Notes under the pieces: generated by a model
The model's input: the letters and a program-made list of their open reading frames with translations, nothing else
Database searches by the model: none
What the model was told of the DNA's origin: nothing
Made by a program: the position numbers and the translations under genes
Origin: Faecalicatena contorta
GTDB lineage: Bacteria > Bacillota > Clostridia > Lachnospirales > Lachnospiraceae
Assembly (NCBI RefSeq): GCF_021531895.1
Contig: NZ_JAFBIX010000028.1
Span: forward strand, 1-33,402
Reading direction: 5' to 3'
Length of the DNA stretch: 33,402 nucleotides
Shown here: in pieces, positions 25,961 to 33,402 of the stretch
Layout: the number at the start of each line of letters is the position of its first letter
Numbering within the stretch: the first letter of the stretch is position 1

Positions 25961-27049
25961 TTAATAAAAGACATTTCCACCAATATTAATTCCCTGAACT
26001 CCAGAACCAGCATAATTGAAGTTATAGCAATGAATAACTGCAGAGTGCCGTGCACCGCCCAAAGCGGCCTGTGCAACAGAATATGCTGTGGAGGATGGTC
26101 CCTTTGCAAGGACACGCTCCAAAGAACCGTTCCAGGTAGGACTAAATTGTCCAGACTGATAAATGACACCGCGTAAGGTGCTTGGATAACTCGGGCTGGC
26201 AACACGGTTCATGATAACCGTTGCTACAGCTAACATACCATCATAGCTATTACCGGCCTCACATTGGAGTAAAGCGGCAAACAAAGCTACATCTGAGGTG
26301 GAAGCATCGATTGGATTTCCTCCGTTGGTAGTTGAACCTGAAGAACCATTGTTGTTCTGATCACCATTGCCAGGCGATGTGACAGAACCAGCAATCTGAT
26401 TATTCTGTGCAGTTTTACTTGCTTCCTCAGCGGCACGTGCACGGTCCAGCTGTTCTTTATAATCATCCAATTGTCCGGAAGTAGAAGCAATCTTTGAGTT
26501 GAGCTCTTCTTCTTTTGCGGTCAGATCACTTTGCATTTGTGCAAGTTCTTCCTGCTTTGCAGTCAGATCCTCTTGCTTTTTTTCTACATTGACACGAACC
26601 TCTTTTAACTCGTCCAACATATGTCTGTCATACTCACTGATAGTTGAGACATATTCTGCCTTATTCAGAAAATCAGCCATATCTTCTGAAGAAAATAATA
26701 TCTGCAATAAAGAAACATTGCCACCTTCATACATGAATTTGATTCTATCTTTCATGGAATCATACTGCAGTTCTTCATTTAATTGAGCTGCGGCCAAATC
26801 CAGCTTGGCTTTCTCGACCTCAGCTGATAAGTCCTCAATCTGAGCTGCGGCAGAGTCTAACTCAGCGCTTAGAGCAGATAACTGGCTGTTCAAATCATCT
26901 AACTGATCTTGTAATCCACCAGTCGTTATCTCCAATTCATCAGCAGAAGGCGCTGCGAATACCGGAATATTTGTAGAAGCAATTGTTACGGTGGAGATAG
27001 CAATTGCTATGAGTGACCGTAATATACGTTGCTTTTTTGGGTTTATCAT
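25961..27049 (-). CDS. Secreted coiled-coil protein with SleB-type cell-wall hydrolase domain
   Basis: 362 residues, start at 27049 (MINPKKQRI), 7 nt after AAAGGA on the minus strand. The ATG at 27055 is too close to the SD, and the open frame further upstream crosses the promoter. A signal peptide ends near residue 32 (VFAA). Residues about 38-205 are heptad-rich Glu/Leu/Ala coiled coil like the PcsB N-terminal domain. A Gly/Ser/Asn linker (about 206-250) follows. The C-terminal ~110 residues resemble the SleB Hydrolase_2 domain (LLQCEAGNSYDGMLAVATVI, later HCYNFNYAG). Likely peptidoglycan remodelling, with the coiled coil giving localisation or control. Confidence 0.85.
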   Translation of the reverse strand: MINPKKQRILRSLIAIAISTVTIASTNIPVFAAPSADELEITTGGLQDQLDDLNSQLSALSAELDSAAAQIEDLSAEVEKAKLDLAAAQLNEELQYDSMKDRIKFMYEGGNVSLLQILFSSEDMADFLNKAEYVSTISEYDRHMLDELKEVRVNVEKKQEDLTAKQEELAQMQSDLTAKEEELNSKIASTSGQLDDYKEQLDRARAAEEASKTAQNNQIAGSVTSPGNGDQNNNGSSGSTTNGGNPIDASTSDVALFAALLQCEAGNSYDGMLAVATVIMNRVASPSYPSTLRGVIYQSGQFSPTWNGSLERVLAKGPSSTAYSVAQAALGGARHSAVIHCYNFNYAGSGVQGINIGGNVFY

Positions 27050-27086
27050 ATTCATATCCTTTCTATCTACGATAAGTGCACAACAT

Positions 27087-27115
27087 ATTATACAACAAAT
27101 TGCTTTATAAAGCAA
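27087..27115 (-). promoter_or_regulatory. Promoter of the SleB-like gene
   Basis: On the minus strand TTGCTT (27110-27115) and TATAAT (27087-27092) are 17 bp apart. The -35 is one half of the palindrome TTGCTTTATAAAGCAA (27100-27115). Confidence 0.7.
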
Positions 27116-27128
27116 ACTTTGTTAGAAT
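27100..27128 (+). promoter_or_regulatory. Divergent promoter of the 27162-29409 operon
   Basis: TTGCTT (27100-27105) and TAGAAT (27123-27128) are 17 bp apart. Its -35 is the other half of the 16-bp palindrome, so both promoters place RNA polymerase on opposite faces of one site. Confidence 0.6.
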
Positions 27129-27161
27129 AGAATATAGAATTTAAGATTGAGAGGAATGCAT

Positions 27162-27743
27162 ATGAAAAAATATGAAGAAGAGCATTATAAATATGACAAT
27201 ATAAAAAAACATATTTATCCTTGGATAAAAGAAGAACTTACAGATACACAGGCCTTGAATGGCAAGAGGATTTCTGAACAGGATACTCCTGTTGTGGCAT
27301 TTATCGGTGATTTGAAGATTATATTTGTTATTAAAAGAAGCGATGAAGCATATGAAGTTCTAAAGGATAATATGCTTCCGCCGGAATGCGATATTGAGGA
27401 ATTATATCACACAGCTTGTGAGAATTTGAACAGAGATGTAGAATTTGTCATTGCAAATACCTGGTATGGCGGATTTGCGGTTCTTGCAGACGGACACCAT
27501 GAAGCAAGTGCTTTATGCTTTAAGCATATCTGGCAAGTTTGTGTAGACAAATTAAAAGACGATCTGATCATTATGGTGCCGGCAAAGGATACGATCCTAT
27601 TTGCACCAGCCGGACAGAAACAGGTTGTAGAAAAGTTAATCGAACATGGAGAACAGGCGTATGAACAGGCTCAGAATAAGATTAGCAGATCGCTGATGTT
27701 ATTTTCGAAAGACAGAAAGGAATTATCTGAATATGAGAAGTAA
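27162..27743 (+). CDS. Unrecognised cytosolic protein (DUF-type)
   Basis: 193 residues from the ATG at 27162, 6 nt after GAGAGGA; the ATG at 27156 touches that SD. There is no signal peptide or membrane segment. The middle (FVIANTWYGGFAVLADG, then CFKHIWQVCVDKL) and the IIMVPAKDTILFAP segment vaguely recall DUF1444/DUF5688-type proteins of Firmicutes, but I would not assign it. The C-terminal 45 residues are a charged helix. Its end overlaps the next gene by 11 nt, so the two are translationally coupled. Confidence 0.7.
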   Translation: MKKYEEEHYKYDNIKKHIYPWIKEELTDTQALNGKRISEQDTPVVAFIGDLKIIFVIKRSDEAYEVLKDNMLPPECDIEELYHTACENLNRDVEFVIANTWYGGFAVLADGHHEASALCFKHIWQVCVDKLKDDLIIMVPAKDTILFAPAGQKQVVEKLIEHGEQAYEQAQNKISRSLMLFSKDRKELSEYEK

Positions 27744-28566
27744 GACAAAATTAATAGCGCTTGATCTGGACGGAACGCTTCTGACTTCAGAGAAAAAGAT
27801 TACGCCGTATACTGGGAAGATATTGCAGGATGCTGCGGCACAGGGAATTATTGTGATGCCGGCGACAGGAAGACCAATCAGTGGAATCCCCAAAGAATTA
27901 TTTGATATTCTTGATTTTAAGTATGCGGTAACCGCCAACGGGGGAAGAATCATTGATATGAGACAGAACAAGGCAATCTATGAGTGCCCCGTTCCATTAG
28001 AAACAGCGAGAATACTTCTGGACATATTCGAACATTATGATACCTTAAGAGAGATTTATTATGATGGCAAGGGATATGCCGAGAAAGATGCATTGGAGGA
28101 CATTGATCGTTATCTTGAAGAGGCGCCGATGGCAGATTATCTGGTGAAGACCCGAATTGCAGTACCTGATATTCGTGCAAAGTTTGAGGAGGAAAATAGA
28201 GGAAGTGACAAGGTACAGGCAATATTTGCGAATATAGAAGACCGCAATGCAGCACTGGAAGAGTTAAAAGCAATACCGGATATAGAGGTTACAGGTGCAC
28301 TGACTAAGAATATAGAGGTTAATGCAGCTGGTGTAAGTAAAGGAAATGCTTTGATTCAGCTCGGAATGATCCTTGGAATTAGCCGGGAAGAAATTATGGC
28401 ATTTGGAGATGGATCGAATGATTTGAGCATGATACATAAGGCAGGTATTGGTGTTGCGATGCTTAATGGAACTGAAGAGGTAAGAGCAGCGGCAGATTAT
28501 GTGACGACACTGTCGAATGACGAAGATGGAGTTGCACATTTTATAGAAGAGCATGTGCTGCAGTAA
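27733..28566 (+). CDS. Cof-type HAD-IIB sugar-phosphatase-like hydrolase
   Basis: 277 residues. Motif I DLDGT is at residues 11-15 (nucleophile D11, acid/base D13), and motif IV GDGSND is near 225-230, followed by GVAMLNGTEEV. A large C2B cap lies between them (about 85-190), placing it in the Cof/YidA group. These dephosphorylate sugar phosphates, FMN or similar compounds with broad specificity. Overlap with the preceding gene and the short gap to uppP indicate one operon. Substrate not predictable. Confidence 0.9.
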   Translation: MRSKTKLIALDLDGTLLTSEKKITPYTGKILQDAAAQGIIVMPATGRPISGIPKELFDILDFKYAVTANGGRIIDMRQNKAIYECPVPLETARILLDIFEHYDTLREIYYDGKGYAEKDALEDIDRYLEEAPMADYLVKTRIAVPDIRAKFEEENRGSDKVQAIFANIEDRNAALEELKAIPDIEVTGALTKNIEVNAAGVSKGNALIQLGMILGISREEIMAFGDGSNDLSMIHKAGIGVAMLNGTEEVRAAADYVTTLSNDEDGVAHFIEEHVLQ

Positions 28567-28581
28567 GAAAAGGAGAGAAAA

Positions 28582-29409
28582 ATGTTAGATGTATTAAAAG
28601 TAATCATTCTGGGAATTGTTGAAGGTATTACGGAGTGGCTTCCTGTCAGCAGTACAGGGCATTTGATTCTGGTAGGGGATCTGCTTTCGCCAAGTATGAG
28701 CGATGAATTTATGGAAATGTTTAATGTTGTGATTCAATTGGGAGCGATTATGGCAGTCGTAGTTCTGTATTTTCATAAATTGAACCCATTCTCGCCAAAG
28801 AAAACCCAGAAGCAGAAGATGCTTACCTGGCAGATGTGGATTAAGGTATTGATTGCATCTGTTCCAGCTGCAGTGATAGGATTGTTGTTTAATGATATTT
28901 TGGATGAGATATTCTATAAACCATTGCCTGTAGCAGTTATGTTGATTGTCTATGGTATTCTCTTTATAATTGTAGAAAATCGGAATGCAGGAAGAAGAGC
29001 AACTGTAAGAAAAATCTCGGAGCTGACGGTTCCAATGCTTCTGTGGATTGGATTTTTTCAAATGTTAGCGTTAATTCCTGGAACTTCCAGGTCGGGTGCT
29101 ACGATAATAGGAGCTTTGTTGATTGGTATTTCTAGAGAAGTGGCTGCGGAATTTACCTTCTTTCTTGCAATTCCGGTCATGTTTGGTGCAAGCTTCCTGA
29201 AGTTAGTAAAATTTGGGCTCCACTTTACAGGTTCAGAATTGGGACTTTTGCTCTTGGGATGTCTGGTGTCATTTGGATTGTCAATTGTTGCCATCAAGTT
29301 CTTGATGGGATATATCAAGAAGCATGATTTCAAGGTATTTGGATATTACAGAATCGTGTTGGGAGCTTTGATTATTCTTGTGACGATTGTTCAGGCATTT
29401 CTTGCATAA
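28582..29409 (+). CDS. uppP: Undecaprenyl-diphosphatase UppP (BacA type)
   Basis: 275 residues, eight or so membrane segments. The catalytic motif EGITEWLPVSSTGH is at residues 14-27 and PGTSRSGATI near 165-174. It converts undecaprenyl diphosphate to the monophosphate carrier for peptidoglycan and teichoic acid synthesis and gives basal bacitracin tolerance. AAAAGGAGAG precedes the ATG, 15 nt after the HAD gene. Confidence 0.96.
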   Translation: MLDVLKVIILGIVEGITEWLPVSSTGHLILVGDLLSPSMSDEFMEMFNVVIQLGAIMAVVVLYFHKLNPFSPKKTQKQKMLTWQMWIKVLIASVPAAVIGLLFNDILDEIFYKPLPVAVMLIVYGILFIIVENRNAGRRATVRKISELTVPMLLWIGFFQMLALIPGTSRSGATIIGALLIGISREVAAEFTFFLAIPVMFGASFLKLVKFGLHFTGSELGLLLLGCLVSFGLSIVAIKFLMGYIKKHDFKVFGYYRIVLGALIILVTIVQAFLA

Positions 29410-29424
29410 AAATTTATCCATAGT

Positions 29425-29472
29425 CAAGTGGCTTTTTCCTGTAAAATATGTGGAAAAATCCACTTGTTTTTT
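29425..29472 (+). terminator. Terminator after uppP
   Basis: CAAGTGGCTTTTTCC (29425-29439) pairs with GGAAAAATCCACTTG (29452-29466) at 14 of 15 positions, followed by six T (29467-29472). Its T run overlaps the next promoter's -35. Confidence 0.9.
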
Positions 29473-29491
29473 ATGGAAAATATGATAGAAT
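29464..29491 (+). promoter_or_regulatory. Promoter of the amino-acid ABC operon
   Basis: TTGTTT (29464-29469) and TAGAAT (29486-29491) are 16 bp apart, with an extended TG at 29483-29484. The predicted 5' UTR is about 54 nt. I see no clear riboswitch in it. Confidence 0.6.
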
Positions 29492-29551
29492 ATGAACTAG
29501 CTTGTATTTTTATGCAGAATAATAAATAAAGCAAATTGGAGGAGATTAGGT

Positions 29552-30325
29552 ATGAAACTGAAAAAAATAGTTAGTGTATTATTAGTAGCTGCATGTGTAT
29601 TCTCATTGGCAGCATGTGGATCTAAGAAAGATTCTGGAGAATCTGAGGATGGTGGCAAGGCTGACAAATTGGTAATGGCTACCAACGCAGAATTCCCACC
29701 GTATGAATACCATGAGGGTGATGAAATTGTTGGAATCGATGCTGAGATTGCAGAAGCTATTGCAGAAGAACTTGGCATGGAACTAGAGATTGAAGATATG
29801 GCATTTGATTCTATCATTCCGGCAGTTACAGCAGGAAAAGCTGATATAGGTGTTGCTGGTATGACTGTTACGGAAGACCGTAAGGAAAGTGTAGACTTTT
29901 CAGAGCCATATGCAACAGCAACGCAGGTTGTTATTGTAAAAGAGGACAGCGATATTGCAGGACCAGACGATCTGGTAGGAAAGAAAGTCGGTGTACAGTT
30001 GGGAACAACAGGTGATATCTATGCAAGTGATATCGAAGATGCAACTGTTGAGCAGTATAACAAAGGTTTTGAAGCGGTTCAGGCATTGACACAGGGCAAG
30101 ATCGATGCAGTTGTAATCGATGGTCAGCCTGCAAAAGAGTTCGTAAAAGAAGCAGAAGGCCTTAAGATCTTAGATGAAGCATTTACAGAAGAGGAATATG
30201 CAATTGCAATCGCAAAAGACAATACAGAGTTGAAAGACCAGATCAACGATGCTCTTGCAAAGTTAAAAGATTCTGGTAAGTTAGACGAAATCATTGGAAA
30301 ATACATTAAAGCAGACGCTGAATAA
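29552..30325 (+). CDS. Amino-acid ABC transporter substrate-binding lipoprotein
   Basis: 257 residues. A lipoprotein signal ends in the lipobox LAAC with C22, so the protein is anchored to the outer face of the membrane. An acidic linker leads to the family-3 binding fold: VMATNAEFPPYEY, GIDAEIAEAIAEEL, AVTAGKADIGVAGMTVTEDR. This is the polar amino-acid (PAAT) type. The Glu/Asp-rich sequence and the context do not settle which amino acid is bound. GGAGGAG precedes the ATG. Confidence 0.93.
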   Translation: MKLKKIVSVLLVAACVFSLAACGSKKDSGESEDGGKADKLVMATNAEFPPYEYHEGDEIVGIDAEIAEAIAEELGMELEIEDMAFDSIIPAVTAGKADIGVAGMTVTEDRKESVDFSEPYATATQVVIVKEDSDIAGPDDLVGKKVGVQLGTTGDIYASDIEDATVEQYNKGFEAVQALTQGKIDAVVIDGQPAKEFVKEAEGLKILDEAFTEEEYAIAIAKDNTELKDQINDALAKLKDSGKLDEIIGKYIKADAE

Positions 30326-30347
30326 TCAGAGAGTAAGGATGTAGGGT

Positions 30348-31040
30348 ATGTTACAGACATTTCAGGATAAATTTTATCTTAATTTTATAAAAGATGACCG
30401 TTGGAAATATATACTGGATGGATTGGGTGTTACACTCAGGGTAACGTTTTTTGCAGTTTTGATCGGTATTGTATTAGGTTTTCTGGTAGCAGTAGTCCGC
30501 TCCACTTGTGATAAGACAGGAAAACTTAAGATTTTGAACGCAATTTGTAAGCTTTATCTGACAGTAATCCGTGGAACACCAGTAGTTGTACAGCTGTTGA
30601 TTATCTATTTTGTAATTTTCGGAAGTATGGATATCAGCAAGGTAATTGTTGCAGTAATGGCGTTCGGATTGAATTCGGGAGCGTACGTGGCAGAGATCTT
30701 CCGTTCGGGAATTATGTCTGTGGACAGCGGGCAGTTCGAGGCAGGAAGAAGTCTTGGATTTAATTACGCCCAGACTATGATTTATATTATAATGCCGCAG
30801 GCATTTAAGAATGTTTTGCCGGCTTTGGGAAATGAGTTTATTGTACTTTTGAAAGAGACGTCTGTATCTGGTTATATTGCCCTGCAGGATCTTACCAAAG
30901 GCGGAGATATCATCAGAAGTCGTACATATGACGCTTTTATGCCTTTGATCGCTGTTGCATTGATTTATCTTGCAATGGTACTTATATTTACAAAGCTTGT
31001 AAATATTCTGGAAAGGAGGTTAAGAAGCAGTGACCACTAA
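30348..31040 (+). CDS. Amino-acid ABC transporter permease, HisM family
   Basis: 230 residues with about five membrane segments. The conserved [12 protein letters not shown] and the EAA-loop [27 protein letters not shown] (split at GFNY) are visible; the loop couples to the ATPase. A single permease gene suggests a homodimer. It begins 22 nt after the binding protein gene and its last 11 nt overlap the ATPase gene. Confidence 0.94.
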   Translation: MLQTFQDKFYLNFIKDDRWKYILDGLGVTLRVTFFAVLIGIVLGFLVAVVRSTCDKTGKLKILNAICKLYLTVIRGTPVVVQLLIIYFVIFGSMDISKVIVAVMAFGLNSGAYVAEIFRSGIMSVDSGQFEAGRSLGFNYAQTMIYIIMPQAFKNVLPALGNEFIVLLKETSVSGYIALQDLTKGGDIIRSRTYDAFMPLIAVALIYLAMVLIFTKLVNILERRLRSSDH

Positions 31041-31776
31041 TCAAGGAGATACCTTAATTAAGGTAGAAGGATTACATAAGATCTTCGGGGAACTGCATGC
31101 GCTTAACGGAGTTTCCGAGGAAATAAAGAAAGGGGAGGTAGTAGTAATCGTTGGACCGTCTGGTTCTGGAAAATCTACTTTCCTGCGTTCATTGAATCTG
31201 TTAGAAGTACCTTCCAGAGGCCATGTGTATTTTGAAGGTGTTGATATAACAGATAAAAATGTAGACATTAATAAGCATCGTCAGAAGATGGGAATGGTAT
31301 TCCAGCACTTTAATCTGTTCCCGCATAAGACGATTCTGCAGAATATTACGCTGGCACCAATCAAGCTTCTCGGACAGAAGACAGAAGATGCGCAGAAGCG
31401 GGCAATGGAACTGTTGGAATTGGTTGGGCTGCAGGAAAAAGCAAATGCTTATCCATCTCAATTATCAGGCGGACAGAAGCAGCGCATTGCGATTATCCGT
31501 TCCCTGGCAATGGATCCAGATGTTATGCTTTTTGATGAGCCGACATCAGCCCTTGATCCAGAGATGGTCGGTGAAGTTCTGGAGTTGATGAAGCAGCTTG
31601 CGAAAGATGGAATGACGATGGTGGTAGTGACCCATGAGATGGGATTTGCCAAAGAAGTCGCTTCCAGAGTTATTTTTATGGATGAAGGACAGATCAAAGA
31701 ACAGGGAACTCCGAAAGAGTTCTTTGAACATCCGAAGGATCCGAGACTTCAGGAGTTCTTATCGAAGATATTGTAA
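31030..31776 (+). CDS. Polar amino-acid ABC transporter ATPase, GlnQ type
   Basis: 248 residues from a GTG start 8 nt after AAAGGAGGT (31013-31021), overlapping the permease gene by 11 nt. Walker [10 protein letters not shown] is at residues 42-50, the signature LSGGQKQR near 140, Walker [13 protein letters not shown] near 165, and the switch His in VVTHEMGFA. It powers uptake through the permease just upstream. The three genes form a complete importer. Confidence 0.96.
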   Translation: MTTNQGDTLIKVEGLHKIFGELHALNGVSEEIKKGEVVVIVGPSGSGKSTFLRSLNLLEVPSRGHVYFEGVDITDKNVDINKHRQKMGMVFQHFNLFPHKTILQNITLAPIKLLGQKTEDAQKRAMELLELVGLQEKANAYPSQLSGGQKQRIAIIRSLAMDPDVMLFDEPTSALDPEMVGEVLELMKQLAKDGMTMVVVTHEMGFAKEVASRVIFMDEGQIKEQGTPKEFFEHPKDPRLQEFLSKIL

Positions 31777-31792
31777 TAGAATATGATGTGTT

Positions 31793-31827
31793 AAAAGGAT
31801 ATCTTACAAAATGAGATATCCTTTTTT
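31793..31827 (+). terminator. Terminator of the amino-acid ABC operon
   Basis: AAAAGGATATCT (31793-31804) pairs with AGATATCCTTTT (31814-31825), a 12-bp stem that merges into the T run. Confidence 0.9.
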
Positions 31828-31877
31828 ATATAAAATTGACTATTACTATAAGTGAACCCGAATATAGACATTAACGA

Positions 31878-31907
31878 TTGGACAGAGATTTTTATCTTTA
31901 ATATAAT
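31878..31907 (+). promoter_or_regulatory. Promoter of the PucR-type regulator
   Basis: TTGGAC (31878-31883) and TATAAT (31902-31907) are 18 bp apart. An earlier TTGACT at 31836-31841 has no -10 at normal distance. The start near 31914 rules out the GTG at 31852 as a start codon. Confidence 0.5.
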
Positions 31908-31971
31908 AAAATCAATATTTAAAAGTGTTTTTAGAATGGTAAATGATGTCGCAAAATGGGGGCATATATAC

Positions 31972-33201
31972 ATGAAAGAGAATTTTGACTTAAATGTCTG
32001 TTACAGAAAAGTATTTGAAATATTAAGTACAGAATGTAATATGCAAAAAGTAATCAACAGTATTGCAGATTATGCGGAAGTATCTTTTTTGGTAGTGGAT
32101 ATCGGAGGAAAAGTACTGGCTGCTTCTGACAAAAAACTGGATATAGGATGTCTGTCAGAACAAGAGATTGCTTACAAGGAATCTATGATTAAAATTATCT
32201 CTAAATGTATAGAATGTCAAAATAAGAATGAACAAAAAACATCTACTTATATAGAAGATGATAGAGAGTATAAAGTAGTTAATTCTATAGAAGTCAAAGG
32301 AAATACGGAAGGCTTTTGCATCGAAATGATTTCTTCAGATGCGGAGATGTCAGAAGATGAAAAAGAGATGATTTGTCAGGTAAATGACATCACCTGTCAG
32401 GCGTTGGGAATGATGCTTGAACGTTATGGAACACAGGTCCATTATCATTCGTCTACCCTTAGGCGTATGATTGCAAGGAGCTTGTTTGAAGGAGAAACTG
32501 AAGAACGGTTGAGACTTAAGGGTATGCAGGAAATGTATGATGCATATGTAAAAGCACCATTTATTGTTGCTACTCTGGAATTAAAAAAAGATAGCATGAT
32601 CCAGCTTCAGAAAGCCGGAAATCAGATAATGGATGTATATCACAATTCATTTGTATATATTAAGGAACGTACATTGTGTGTATTATTTTGCGATATTCAT
32701 CTGGAAGAAACAGAAGGAATTATACGACATATTTTGGATGAAATCTGCGAGAAGTATGATATGCTCTGTGGATTTAGTGATGTATTTGAAAAAAGTGAAC
32801 TGATTGATAAAAAAAGTTTTATGGCGTTAAGAGCACTTGAGATTGGGCGAAAAGTGGAACCGGATAAGAGACTATATATGGAATATGATTACTATATTCA
32901 GATCGTTTGTTCCTGTGCAGCGCCTTATATTGGGAAAGCGAGATATCTGGAAGATGAGCTTTTACAATTAAAATACGAGGATGAAGCGAAAGGGACTGAA
33001 TTTTATAATACATTAAAAGAATATTTGCTTCATGGCAATAATGTAAGCATGACATCAAAGAAGTTATATATTCATCGGAATACGATGATCTATAGGCTTG
33101 GGAAAATTAATGAAATATTGGATGTAGATATTAATGATCCGGTAGTTTCCAGGCGATTAATGCTCAGTATTATGCTTCAGGAGCAGGAGGAGAGCATGTG
33201 A
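31972..33201 (+). CDS. PucR/CdaR-family transcriptional regulator
   Basis: 409 residues from the ATG at 31972, 9 nt after GGGGG, which can pair with the anti-SD through a G-U. The upstream GTG (31852) frame crosses the promoter. The N-terminal ~150 residues look like a sensory domain (VSFLVVDIGGKVLAASD) of GAF/PAS type. A central region resembles the GGDEF-like domain of CdaR. The last ~70 residues are the HTH_30 domain, with IHRNTMIYRLGKINEIL and DPVVSRRLMLSIML. Such proteins sense metabolites of purine, sugar-diacid or amino-acid catabolism. It may regulate the ABC importer upstream, but that is a guess. Confidence 0.88.
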   Translation: MKENFDLNVCYRKVFEILSTECNMQKVINSIADYAEVSFLVVDIGGKVLAASDKKLDIGCLSEQEIAYKESMIKIISKCIECQNKNEQKTSTYIEDDREYKVVNSIEVKGNTEGFCIEMISSDAEMSEDEKEMICQVNDITCQALGMMLERYGTQVHYHSSTLRRMIARSLFEGETEERLRLKGMQEMYDAYVKAPFIVATLELKKDSMIQLQKAGNQIMDVYHNSFVYIKERTLCVLFCDIHLEETEGIIRHILDEICEKYDMLCGFSDVFEKSELIDKKSFMALRALEIGRKVEPDKRLYMEYDYYIQIVCSCAAPYIGKARYLEDELLQLKYEDEAKGTEFYNTLKEYLLHGNNVSMTSKKLYIHRNTMIYRLGKINEILDVDINDPVVSRRLMLSIMLQEQEESM

Positions 33202-33304
33202 TTGTGCAGTTTGCATAATTGAGAGAACGATGTTTGTATGGAGAATAATTGGAATTTTGGGAAGCATATGCTAAGATCCCATCTTTGACACTTAAAAGAA
33301 GAAT

Positions 33305-33346
33305 AAACAGCCATAATACCTGTAATTACGGGCACTGTGGCTGTTT
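33305..33346. terminator. Probable terminator, better oriented for a minus-strand gene
   Basis: AAACAGCCA (33305-33313) pairs with TGGCTGTTT (33338-33346); the loop holds the palindrome GTAATTAC. On the minus strand the stem leads into a T-rich tract, so it may end a gene lying beyond the window. On the plus strand only GTTCGTTT follows, a weak T run, though it could still end the PucR-type gene. The remaining bases to 33402 show nothing I can assign. Confidence 0.6.
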
Positions 33347-33402
33347 GTTCGTTTGCATCGATATGTACTATATTTTTGATTTTGTGCTATTTATCTTTTT
33401 TG

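Noticed and set aside
31852-31971. A GTG at 31852 as the start of the PucR-type gene
   Set aside because: The frame crosses a likely promoter and adds an unconserved hydrophobic stretch.

Overview
The window looks like a chromosomal segment of an anaerobic low-GC Gram-positive of the Clostridia, most likely Lachnospiraceae. The grounds are the uninterrupted S10-spc-alpha ribosomal gene order with rpsD inside the alpha cluster, a KOW-domain gene between map and infA, zinc forms of S14, L36 and adenylate kinase, strong AGGAGG ribosome binding sites, a [FeFe] hydrogenase and a bifunctional AdhE. The genus cannot be fixed from the sequence alone.

Layout. (1) 92-964, minus strand: a TauE/SafE-type membrane permease with its own promoter and terminator. 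(2) 965-1616: a divergent promoter region followed by a leader of about 360 nt in front of rpsJ. (3) 1617-18272: rpsJ-rplC-rplD-rplW-rplB-rpsS-rplV-rpsC-rplP-rpmC-rpsQ-rplN-rplX-rplE-rpsN-rpsH-rplF-rplR-rpsE-rpmD-rplO-secY-adk-map-KOW-infA-rpmJ-rpsM-rpsK-rpsD-rpoA-rplQ, ended by a strong terminator at 18289-18321. An internal promoter lies after infA, and a second structured leader precedes rpsM. (4) 18438-22018: a two-gene operon coding for a NuoF-Cys/GltD-like flavoprotein and a [FeFe] hydrogenase. (5) 22187-24799: adhE, with a Rex-like site on its -35. (6) 25033-25788: a small APH-fold phosphotransferase. (7) 25961-27049, minus strand: a secreted coiled-coil plus SleB-type cell-wall hydrolase, divergent from (8) 27162-29409: an unrecognised gene, a Cof-type HAD phosphatase and uppP. 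(9) 29552-31776: a complete polar amino-acid ABC importer. (10) 31972-33201: a PucR/CdaR-type regulator.

How the parts work together. The first half builds ribosomes, with secretion (SecY), nucleotide balance (Adk), N-terminal processing (Map) and RNA polymerase alpha co-expressed. The hydrogenase pair and AdhE are both routes for disposing of reducing equivalents during fermentation. UppP and the secreted hydrolase belong to envelope maintenance.

The coding content is mostly conventional. The less explained material is in the non-coding DNA: a possible SD-masking, terminator-like hairpin at rpsJ; a roughly 180-nt folded leader before rpsM; a family of REP-like palindromic units in the ribosomal spacers (near 3671, 8859, 14667, 15344 and 17522); and two terminators that share the same GGGACGTAG/CTACGTCCC stem. 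The best protein-level lead is the glutamate-synthase-like hydrogenase module. I saw no tRNA, rRNA, CRISPR array, insertion sequence or prophage gene.
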